From Treponema sp. (GTDB lineage: Bacteria > Spirochaetota > Spirochaetia > Treponematales > Treponemataceae), in assembly GCA_017963165.1 (NCBI GenBank), contig JAGCTZ010000141.1, positions 3,387 to 67,386 on the forward strand: 64,000 bases of DNA, in the 5' to 3' direction. The position numbers were made by a program, and so were the translations under genes. Below the pieces are notes generated by a model that saw nothing but the letters and a program-made list of their open reading frames with translations, had not been told where the DNA came from and did no database searches. Positions 1-7,249 of this stretch are shown piece after piece; position 1 is the first letter of the stretch, and each line of letters opens with the position of its first letter.

Positions 1-1290
1 TACATGCCTAACTTCACTGCTTTTGTAAATAAGTATAATCTTCAGGCTGATCTTGATTCTATCCGCCAGGCTGATGGTAAATTCTATCGCCTTCCTGGAC
101 TTCATCAGGCTGTAGCTCCAAACTACACTCTTATGGTTCGTGATGATATTTTCAAGGCAGCTGGATATGATGTTCGTGAACTTGAAAAGACATGGACATG
201 GGAATCTTTGCTTGATGTTCTTATTGAAGTTAAGAAATATATGGTTAAGCAGGGATTGTGCAGTGCTTCTGACTACATCTGGTCTGACCTCTGGTGTGGT
301 AGCGAATCTGGAAAAGGAAGTGGTGGTAACCTTCTTAAATTGATGGGAACTTCTTACAATGTTCTTTCTGGATGGGCTATTGATGGTTCAAACGGTGGTA
401 TTAAGTGGGATGAAAAGAAGAAGGAATTCTATTCATCTTCAATCAGTGCAGATTTCAAGAAGTTTGTATCTGTTGCTAACCGCTATGTAAAAGAAGGAAT
501 CCTTGATCCAGAAACATTCACACAGGCTGATGATGTTGCAAACAACAAATTCTTCAACGGAAAAACAATTATCAAATCTACAAACCTTTCACAGATGCAG
601 AGTGATATTGACAGCGTAAAGAAGATTGTTCCAAATGCAGAAATCTACATTACAGTATATCCTGCTGGTAGCACAAACAAGCTTTCTGACGGAGGTCGTC
701 TTGAAAACGGTGTAATGCTTTCTAGAAAAGCTTTGGATGAACTTGGCGAAGTTGAATTCATTAAGATGGTTCGCTTTGTTGACTGGCTGTTCTACTCAAG
801 CGAAGCTTACTCACTCTACAAGTGGGGTCCAGAAGGAAAGACATGGAAGTGGGGTACTGTTGACGGTGTTAAGGCTAAGGTACTTCTTCCTGGTTATAAG
901 TGTGGTGGTCTTGGTATTAGTGGTTCTGATACTGATGTTGATATCCGTCTTAAGTGGGGATATGCAGGTGGTAACTTCTGGTATGGCCACTCAACTGCAG
1001 AACTTACAGATAACTTTGATGCTGCAAGAAAAGACCTGTATGCTCGCTTCTCTGCTTACAAGGTAACTCCAGCTGTAGATCCAGCTGCTAAACCAAGTGA
1101 AGATGAACGCGAACAGCTTAACCTCTGGTCAACACCTCTTATCGATACAATCAACACCTGGACTTTGAACTTTGTTCTTGGTAACAAAGATATCAACAAA
1201 GACTGGGATGCTTATATTGCAGATTGTAAGAATAAGAATGTTGAAAAGGTTGTAAAACTGGTTAACGACATTTACAAGAAGCAGAAATAA
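1..1290 (+). CDS. ABC transporter substrate-binding protein (family 1), 5' end cut by window
   Basis: C-terminal part (429 codons) of an extracellular solute-binding protein of a sugar-type ABC importer. The reading frame is open at base 1, so the signal peptide and N-lobe start lie outside the window and the ATG at 4 need not be the start. Visible are an RLPGL-x-QAV-type segment near the front, the W-T-W-ESLLDVL helix typical of carbohydrate-binding lipoproteins, and aromatic-rich stretches (YKWGPEGKTWKWG) of the kind that stack on sugars. The family delivers sugars or oligosaccharides to a membrane permease pair. No permease gene is in view, so the substrate is unknown. The family call rests on overall sequence character, not on a diagnostic catalytic motif. 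Confidence 0.75.
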   Translation, partial: YMPNFTAFVNKYNLQADLDSIRQADGKFYRLPGLHQAVAPNYTLMVRDDIFKAAGYDVRELEKTWTWESLLDVLIEVKKYMVKQGLCSASDYIWSDLWCGSESGKGSGGNLLKLMGTSYNVLSGWAIDGSNGGIKWDEKKKEFYSSSISADFKKFVSVANRYVKEGILDPETFTQADDVANNKFFNGKTIIKSTNLSQMQSDIDSVKKIVPNAEIYITVYPAGSTNKLSDGGRLENGVMLSRKALDELGEVEFIKMVRFVDWLFYSSEAYSLYKWGPEGKTWKWGTVDGVKAKVLLPGYKCGGLGISGSDTDVDIRLKWGYAGGNFWYGHSTAELTDNFDAARKDLYARFSAYKVTPAVDPAAKPSEDEREQLNLWSTPLIDTINTWTLNFVLGNKDINKDWDAYIADCKNKNVEKVVKLVNDIYKKQK

Positions 1291-1317
1291 AAAAATTCCC
1301 CAGTCATGCTGGGGAAT
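1284..1317 (-). terminator. Rho-independent terminator of the AraC gene
   Basis: A perfect 9-bp stem ATTCCCCAG/CTGGGGAAT (1295-1303 with 1309-1317) with a 5-nt loop. On the minus strand it is followed by a T-run (A-run 1288-1295 on plus), directly after the AraC stop. The plus side has no U-tract, so it should mainly stop the minus-strand gene. Confidence 0.75.
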
Positions 1318-1326
1318 AAAAAAGTC

Positions 1327-2205
1327 CTATGCTTTTGAAAGGCGCCGCTGCTTAGGAGTGGTGCCTTTTATTTTTTTATAGGTACGTATAAAATGGCTTG
1401 CATCTGTAAAGCCTGTTTCCTGACTTATGTAATCGAGAGTTTTGTCGGTGTAGAGTAAAAGATTGTCTGCTTTACAGATTCGTACAAATTCTATGTATTC
1501 CTTACAGGTTTTGCCAAACTGAGCTTTAAACTGTTTTGCAAAATTTGAATAACACATTCCACATTTTCCTGCGAGTTCTTCTATGCTTATGTTTTCTGCA
1601 GAATGCTTGTCTATATATTCCAGAACAGAAAAATCTTTTGAAGAAAACTGATCAAAGGTTGTCTGTGTAGAAAATTCCATTCCACGTCTTAGCCAAATTC
1701 TCATAAGCTCTGTGATGATAAGACTTATCATTGAAGCAACTTTAATATCATATCCAAACTGTTTGTGATTTGTTTCCCAGATACAGTTTTCGAAAAAAAG
1801 CTTTACAGGGTTATATTTTAATTCTTCTGCTGTGATTAAATTGTATGGAGTGCCATCTTTTGTAATGTTTGCGAGCAGTTTCGGGAGTTTCGGCGAGCCA
1901 GGGGTTGTATTAGAAAGAATCATATCGTCAAATTTAATGCCGTAAAATAAAAGTTCGTCATCAACGTTTTCCTGATTCTTTGTAGGAAAATCCAGAAAGG
2001 AATGAATCTGCTTCGGGTGATAAATAATCATGTCGCCGGGATTGAGAGTATACTGATGATTGTCAACTTCGGTGTAGAGAACACCCTTTACAAGGTATAC
2101 CATTTCCGTGAAATAATGCCAGTGCGGCTTTACCGTGCGCCAGTTGCCGCGGAAGGTTTGAAACGGTGCATTCAGGCTGTCGCTGTATTCAAACAGATCG
2201 TCCAT
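1327..2205 (-). CDS. AraC-family transcriptional regulator with cupin sensor domain
   Basis: 292 aa. The N-terminal part (about residues 20-110) reads as an AraC-type cupin: HWHYFTEMVYLVKG, then LNPGDMIIYHPKQIHSF, the usual metal/sugar-pocket histidine pattern. The last ~100 residues are a double helix-turn-helix: ISIEELAGKCGMCYSNFAKQ for the first HTH and DYISQETGFTDASHFIRTYK with the classic G-F-x-D-xSHF-x-R of the second. Such proteins sense small molecules, often sugars, and activate adjacent transport or catabolic genes. It is convergent with the solute-binding-protein gene, so control of that importer is plausible but inferred. The upstream region holds a GGCAGGC-ATA-GCCTGCC palindrome (2229-2245) close to the start. 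Confidence 0.9.
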   Translation of the reverse strand: MDDLFEYSDSLNAPFQTFRGNWRTVKPHWHYFTEMVYLVKGVLYTEVDNHQYTLNPGDMIIYHPKQIHSFLDFPTKNQENVDDELLFYGIKFDDMILSNTTPGSPKLPKLLANITKDGTPYNLITAEELKYNPVKLFFENCIWETNHKQFGYDIKVASMISLIITELMRIWLRRGMEFSTQTTFDQFSSKDFSVLEYIDKHSAENISIEELAGKCGMCYSNFAKQFKAQFGKTCKEYIEFVRICKADNLLLYTDKTLDYISQETGFTDASHFIRTYKKIKGTTPKQRRLSKA

Positions 2206-2228
2206 GTCGTATCCTTAGGTCAAGAGTC

Positions 2229-2245
2229 GGCAGGCATAGCCTGCC
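2229..2245. promoter_or_regulatory. Perfect palindrome upstream of the AraC gene
   Basis: GGCAGGC-ATA-GCCTGCC, a 7-bp perfect inverted repeat 24 bp upstream of the AraC start. It could be an operator or a leader hairpin. Only the symmetry is seen. Confidence 0.35.
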
Positions 2246-2311
2246 TCTGAGCCGTTCTATCGATAATCCTAAAACGACCCTTTCGGCTCGTTTTTTAACG
2301 GATTTTCGATT
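2245..2311 (+). repeat. 67-bp dispersed repeat, copy 1
   Basis: Nearly identical (about 64 of 67 positions by eye) to 50184-50250, same orientation. The core AAAACGA-CC...GG-TCGTTTTTT is a stem with a following T-run, resembling an intrinsic terminator. GATAATC and GATTATC arms flank it. It sits between the divergent AraC and ABC exporter genes. The rest of 2206-2405 holds nothing coding. Confidence 0.7.
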
Positions 2312-2405
2312 ATCGGCTAGAGATTTGTACAATAAATCACCTACTTTGTTTATATCATGTTATAGATTGTTATGCTAGAGTTGAAAGCGTAAAAGGAACT
2401 TTTTT

Positions 2406-4280
2406 ATGTTAAAATGGATTTGGAGTTATATCAGGAAATATCGCATCCCGATGGCTGTGGGACTTATTTTCAGTGTAATTGTTGCAGGCTTTGGAGTTGT
2501 AAATCCTCTTATTTCTGGCTCGATTGTTGATAACGTCATCAATTCTCCTTCTCATGATTTTAACCTTCTTGTAAAGCTTGTACTTCTTATGGTTGGAGCA
2601 ACACTGCTTAAGGCCATAATCAGATATTCTTATCAGGTTATTTTTGAGCACTGTTCTCAGAATGTAATCAGAGAAATGCGTGAAGATTTATATGCTCATA
2701 TCCAGACGCTTGATTTTGCGTGGTATGACAAAGCTCCTTCGGGCAACGTTCTTACACTTCTTACTTCAGATCTTGATAAAGTCCGTCATTTTGTTGCATG
2801 GGTTTTGTATCAAAGTATGGAGAACTCACTCATTTATATTTTTTCTATAATCACACTTGGAATGATAAACTGGAAGCTTATGCTTGCATTTTTTGCAATT
2901 GCACCATTTGTATTGTTTCTTGTTCAGAAGTTTAAGATAAATATTCGTCCGGCACATATGAAGGTTCGTGATCAGTTTGCAGTTTTGAACACACGAGTTG
3001 GAGAAAATATTGAAGGTAACCGTGTTGTAAAGGCTTTTGTCCGTGAAAATTATGAAATAGGCAAGTTTGATAATGATAATGACGGTTATAGAAAAGCTGC
3101 CGTAAACAATGCAGATGTTCGTGTTAAATATACACCATGGATTGATACTTTGTGTGGACTTCTGCCTGTTATCCTTATTCTTTTTGGTGGATATCTTGTA
3201 ATAAATCACGAAATGACAATTGGTCAGCTTGTAACGTTCAATGGTCTTATGTGGGCATTTACGCAGCCAATTCAGATGTTTGGAATGCTTGTAGATAATA
3301 TTCAGAACTTTGGTGCCAGCGGCGACAGACTTTACGAGCTTTGGAAAACTAAGCCTTCGGTAAAAAAAGGCTTTGAAACTATTGATGAAGCTCATGCTGT
3401 AAGCAGTAATGTTGGTGCTGAAAATGATACTTCCTTTGTTCCTGTAGAAGGACGCGTTGAGTTTAAAAACGTAACCTTTGCATATAATCAGGTGCCGGTA
3501 ATCAAAAACATGAGCTTTAAGATTGAACCGGGAATGACTGTTGGAATTCTTGGTCCTACAGGAAGCGGAAAATCTACAATTGCAAATCTTATGTGCCGTT
3601 ATTACGACGTAAGCGAAGGTGCTGTTTTAATTGATGGAAAGGATGTCCGCGATTATGTACCTGAAACGCTTCGTAAAAATATTGGTATTACAATGCAGGA
3701 AGCCTTTTTGTTCAGCGATACTGTAGAAGGAAATATTGCATTTGGTAATCAGAATGCTACCTTTGAAGAAGTTGAACACGCTGCAGAGCTTGCCCGTGTA
3801 AAGGAATTCATAGGAGACCTTACAGATGGTTATGACACTATTGTAGGTGAGCGTGGTGTTGGTTTGAGTGGTGGACAAAAGCAGCGTATTGCTCTGGCAA
3901 GACTTTTCCTTGCAAATCCTAAAATTATGATTCTTGATGACACAACTAGTGCTGTTGATATAGAAACAGAACAGAAAATCAGGCAGTCAATAAAAGAGCA
4001 GAGTAAGGGACATACAACGTTTATTATAAGTCACCGTATTTCTTCTTTTGAAAGCTGTGACCTTGTTCTTGTAATTCAGGATGGACAGATTGCGGCAATG
4101 GGAACAAATCAGGAGTTGTTGAATCAGCCGGGTTATTATCGTGATGTTTATCTGGAGCAAAATGGATTAACTGCTGTTCTTGATCAACCAACTGTGGTTC
4201 CTGAGCAAAAAGATGTGGTCCCTGAGCAAAAAGATGTGGTCCCTGAGCCTGTCGAAGGGGGTAAAAATGGCAAGAAATAA
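2406..4280 (+). CDS. ABC exporter subunit A (permease-ATPase, degenerate site)
   Basis: 624 aa, half-transporter with an N-terminal six-helix ABC exporter membrane domain (about 1-310) and C-terminal ATPase (about 350-590). Walker A is GPTGSGKST, signature LSGGQKQR, H-loop ISHR. Walker B reads ILDDTTSAVD: the catalytic Glu is replaced by Asp. This is the hallmark of the degenerate-site partner in heterodimeric exporters such as BmrC/BmrD and TM287/288. The following gene is the canonical partner, overlapping by 14 bp. Substrate unknown; multidrug or lipid export is typical of the family. The C-terminal tail (from about residue 596) is low complexity, VPEQKDV repeated, and derives from a palindromic repeat inserted in frame. 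Good Shine-Dalgarno AAGGAA precedes the ATG. Confidence 0.92.
   Translation: MLKWIWSYIRKYRIPMAVGLIFSVIVAGFGVVNPLISGSIVDNVINSPSHDFNLLVKLVLLMVGATLLKAIIRYSYQVIFEHCSQNVIREMREDLYAHIQTLDFAWYDKAPSGNVLTLLTSDLDKVRHFVAWVLYQSMENSLIYIFSIITLGMINWKLMLAFFAIAPFVLFLVQKFKINIRPAHMKVRDQFAVLNTRVGENIEGNRVVKAFVRENYEIGKFDNDNDGYRKAAVNNADVRVKYTPWIDTLCGLLPVILILFGGYLVINHEMTIGQLVTFNGLMWAFTQPIQMFGMLVDNIQNFGASGDRLYELWKTKPSVKKGFETIDEAHAVSSNVGAENDTSFVPVEGRVEFKNVTFAYNQVPVIKNMSFKIEPGMTVGILGPTGSGKSTIANLMCRYYDVSEGAVLIDGKDVRDYVPETLRKNIGITMQEAFLFSDTVEGNIAFGNQNATFEEVEHAAELARVKEFIGDLTDGYDTIVGERGVGLSGGQKQRIALARLFLANPKIMILDDTTSAVDIETEQKIRQSIKEQSKGHTTFIISHRISSFESCDLVLVIQDGQIAAMGTNQELLNQPGYYRDVYLEQNGLTAVLDQPTVVPEQKDVVPEQKDVVPEPVEGGKNGKK
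4194..4261 (+). repeat. In-frame tandem repeat plus CCTGAGC-type palindromic element
   Basis: Two 21-bp units (4194-4214 and 4215-4235, one difference) begin with GTGGTNCCTGAGC. A third unit runs into the full element CCCTGAGCCTGTCGAAGGGG (4241-4260). It is translated as the exporter tail and its GGGGG end lies 5 nt upstream of the next ATG, so the element appears to provide the ribosome binding site of the downstream gene. Confidence 0.8.
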
Positions 4281-6060
4281 ATTTGATACTGATGAAGAAA
4301 TAGAACAGAAACTCAACCTTCGTATAATTCCTCGCATGCTTAAATGGATAAAGCCTTATGCCTGGTGGATGGTGCTTGCCTGCTTTATCATGCTTGTGGC
4401 TTCGGGAATTTCTCTTATAAGTCCATATCTTATTCGTATGGCAATTGATACAGCTATTCCTGCAGCTGACTATAATCTGCTCATCAAAATTTCTGTCTTC
4501 CTTGTTGTAACGACGCTCTTTGTACGTTTCCTCCTTGCTGCAAAGCTTCGTCTTATGACAAGGGTAGCGCAGAAAATTATTGTTACAATTAGAAAGGAAG
4601 TTTTTACAAAGCTTCAGTTGCTGCCTTTTACTTATTTTGACAGTCGTCCTCACGGAAAGATTTTGATTCGTGTTGTAAACTATGTAAATTCTCTTTCTGA
4701 TTTGCTCAGTAACGGCTTTATTCAGCTTATAAGCGACTTGTTTACTCTTGTAGTAATTGTCTGCTTCATGCTTGCAATTGATGTTCGGCTTACGCTTGTT
4801 TGTATGGCAGTGCTTCCAGTTCTTTTGATTGTGCTTGTTTCGATGAAGAAAAAGCAGCACGAAGCCTGGAAACAGGAAAGCTACAAAAGATCCAATCTTA
4901 CAGCTTATCTTTCTGAAAGTCTTAACGGTATGAAGATTACGCAGAGCTTTGCCCGTGAACGTGTAAATCAGGGAATCTTTAATGAGCTTTGCGATAAATG
5001 TAAGAAGGTCTGGATTCGTGCTGTAAATATAAATAATATCATCTGGCCGATTGTTGATAATCTTTCGACTATGGGTGTTGCACTTGTTTATATGGCCGGT
5101 ATTGCCTGGCTTGGTGATGGAATGGGTGGCACTGTTACTGTCGGAACTCTTGTTGCGTTTACAGGTTATATCTGGCGCTTCTGGATGCCTATTCAGAATC
5201 TGGGAAACTTTTATAATTCTATGGTAACTACAGGTGCATACGTAGAGCGTATTTTTGAGCTTCTTGATGAACCTGAAGATATTACAGATAGAGATGGAGC
5301 TACTGAGCTTCCACCAATCCGCGGTCACGTTACTTTTGATCATGTAAACTTCAGCTACGAACCTGGAAATCCAATCCTTAAGGATGTAAACTTTAATATT
5401 ACTCCGGGAACGAGCGTTGCTATTGTTGGTCCTACAGGCGCCGGCAAAACTACAATCGTAAATCTTCTTACGCGCTTTTATAATCCTGATGATGGAAAAA
5501 TTCTGATAGACGGACTTGATCTTCAGGAGCTTCAGATAAAATCAATTCGTAAGCAGGTTGGTGTAATGCTCCAGGATTCGTTCCTTTTCAGTGGAACAAT
5601 TATGGAAAATATTCGCTACGGACGTCTTGATGCAACAGATGAAGAATGTATGGCAGCAGCAAAAACTGTTATGGCTCATGAATTTATAGAAGCATTCCCT
5701 GACGGTTACAATTCAAAAGTAACTGCAAATGGTGGTGGACTTTCTCAGGGTCAGAAGCAGCTTATTTCTTTTGCTAGAGTTCTTTTGTCAGATCCTCGTA
5801 TTTTGATTTTGGATGAAGCAACCTCTTCTGTAGATACACAAACCGAAAAAGCACTTCAGAAGGGACTGGACGAGCTGCTGAAAGGCCGCACAAGCTTTAT
5901 TATCGCTCACCGTCTTTCTACAATCCGAAACTCCGACATAATTTTCTTTGTAGACCACGGCGAAATTGTAGAACGCGGTAATCATAAAGAATTAATGGCT
6001 TTGAATGGAAACTATGCAGGTCTTGTAAAGGGTGCAACTGGAGTTTTTAAGAAAGAATAA
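4267..6060 (+). CDS. ABC exporter subunit B (permease-ATPase, catalytic partner)
   Basis: 597 aa from ATG 4267 (MARNKF...), chosen because AAGGGGG lies 5 nt upstream and the frame above it only translates the repeat element. N-terminal ABC exporter membrane domain (about 30-320) and ATPase (about 350-590): Walker A GPTGAGKTT, Walker B ILDEATSSVD with catalytic Glu, H-loop AHR. The signature is LSQGQKQL rather than LSGGQ. A deviant signature in this subunit together with the Asp Walker B in subunit A forms one degenerate ATP site, exactly as expected for a heterodimer. Overlaps subunit A by 14 bp, so translation is coupled. Export substrate cannot be read from sequence. Confidence 0.92.
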   Translation: MARNKFDTDEEIEQKLNLRIIPRMLKWIKPYAWWMVLACFIMLVASGISLISPYLIRMAIDTAIPAADYNLLIKISVFLVVTTLFVRFLLAAKLRLMTRVAQKIIVTIRKEVFTKLQLLPFTYFDSRPHGKILIRVVNYVNSLSDLLSNGFIQLISDLFTLVVIVCFMLAIDVRLTLVCMAVLPVLLIVLVSMKKKQHEAWKQESYKRSNLTAYLSESLNGMKITQSFARERVNQGIFNELCDKCKKVWIRAVNINNIIWPIVDNLSTMGVALVYMAGIAWLGDGMGGTVTVGTLVAFTGYIWRFWMPIQNLGNFYNSMVTTGAYVERIFELLDEPEDITDRDGATELPPIRGHVTFDHVNFSYEPGNPILKDVNFNITPGTSVAIVGPTGAGKTTIVNLLTRFYNPDDGKILIDGLDLQELQIKSIRKQVGVMLQDSFLFSGTIMENIRYGRLDATDEECMAAAKTVMAHEFIEAFPDGYNSKVTANGGGLSQGQKQLISFARVLLSDPRILILDEATSSVDTQTEKALQKGLDELLKGRTSFIIAHRLSTIRNSDIIFFVDHGEIVERGNHKELMALNGNYAGLVKGATGVFKKE

Positions 6061-6089
6061 CTGACAGATACTATATGCTGTGTTATAAT
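6061..6089 (+). promoter_or_regulatory. Promoter of sbcDC
   Basis: CTGACA (6061-6066), 17-bp spacer, TATAAT (6084-6089), followed by AGGTGG and the sbcD ATG at 6107. Confidence 0.7.
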
Positions 6090-6106
6090 ATTTCCCAGGT
6101 GGTGCT

Positions 6107-7249
6107 ATGAAATTCCTGCACATTTCAGATCTTCACTTGGGAAAACGTTTGAACGAGTTTTCTCTTATAGAAGATCAGCAGTTTATTTTATTAAAGATTT
6201 TACAATGCATAGATTCTCAAAAGCCGGATGCTGTTCTTGTTGCCGGCGATGTCTATGATAAGGGTATTCCTTCTGTAGAAGCAATCAAACTGTTTGATGA
6301 CCTTTTGTGTCGTCTTGCCGAACGAAAACTCCAGGTTTTTATAATAAGCGGAAATCATGATTCGCCAGAACGTATGACTTGCGGGGCCTCTCTTATGGAA
6401 GCAAGCGGCATTCATTTTGCAAGAGCTTATGACGGTTCTGTTTCCCGCTGGCAGTTGTCAGATAAAAATGGTCCCGTAAATATTTATCTTCTTCCCTTTA
6501 TTAAGCCTGCACTTATAAAACAAGTCTTTCCAGAGCAAGCGGAAGAAATCAATTCTTATACAGATGCTGTCAAACTTGCTATAGAAAAGATGAATGTTGA
6601 TTATTCTGAACGCAATATTCTTGTTGCACATCAGTTTGTAACCGGAAGTGAACGCTGTGATTCAGAAGATATAAGCATTGGTGGACTTGATAATGTAGAT
6701 GCTTCTGTTTTTGAAGGTTTTGATTATGTTGCACTTGGTCATCTTCACGGCTGTCAAAAGGCAGGAAGCGAAAAAATCTATTACAGCGGAACTCCCTTAA
6801 AATATTCTTTTTCAGAAGTAAATCACAAAAAGGGAGGCCTTATTGTTGAGCTTGATGAAAAGGGTCAGCTGAAAGTTGAGCAGCAGTTGTTTGAACCTTT
6901 GCATGAAATGAGAGAAATCCGAGGCACTTATAATGAACTTACCTTAAAAAAGAATTACGAAAATACTGACGTTGATGATTATCTTCATATTACACTTACA
7001 GACGAAGAAGATGTACCGGAAGGCTTTGCAAAGCTTTCTCTAATTTATAAAAATCTTGTTCGGCTTGATTACGATAATACACGAACAAGGACAGATAATC
7101 ATATAGAAGGTGCTGCCAATATTGATAAGCTTTCGCCGCTTGAATTATTTGAATCTTTCTACGAGCTTCAGAATAATCAACCGTTCAGTGAAGAGCAGAA
7201 AAAACTTTCTCAGAACCTTATAGAAGAAATCTGGGGAGGTGAAAAATGA
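6107..7249 (+). CDS. sbcD: Exonuclease SbcD, Mre11-type subunit
   Basis: 380 aa. Metallophosphoesterase motifs of the Mre11/SbcD family are in order: DLHLG near residues 8-12, AGDVYDKG near 46, SGNHDSPER near 80, and AHQFVTG and LGHLHG further on, supplying the metal-binding Asp/His set. With SbcC it forms a Mn-dependent nuclease that cleaves hairpins, blocked ends and double-strand breaks in the cytoplasm. It overlaps sbcC by 4 bp (ATGA). Own promoter at 6061-6089. Confidence 0.95.
   Translation: MKFLHISDLHLGKRLNEFSLIEDQQFILLKILQCIDSQKPDAVLVAGDVYDKGIPSVEAIKLFDDLLCRLAERKLQVFIISGNHDSPERMTCGASLMEASGIHFARAYDGSVSRWQLSDKNGPVNIYLLPFIKPALIKQVFPEQAEEINSYTDAVKLAIEKMNVDYSERNILVAHQFVTGSERCDSEDISIGGLDNVDASVFEGFDYVALGHLHGCQKAGSEKIYYSGTPLKYSFSEVNHKKGGLIVELDEKGQLKVEQQLFEPLHEMREIRGTYNELTLKKNYENTDVDDYLHITLTDEEDVPEGFAKLSLIYKNLVRLDYDNTRTRTDNHIEGAANIDKLSPLELFESFYELQNNQPFSEEQKKLSQNLIEEIWGGEK

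Noticed and set aside
4180..4266. Upstream ATG adding 29 residues to exporter subunit B
   Set aside because: Those residues only translate the repeat in another frame; the ATG at 4267 has the ribosome binding site.
4024..5343. A 439-codon open frame on the minus strand antisense to the ABC exporter genes
   Set aside because: Composition is Lys/Asn/Cys-rich nonsense without domains, it crosses two clear genes and has no ribosome binding site. It is an antisense shadow.
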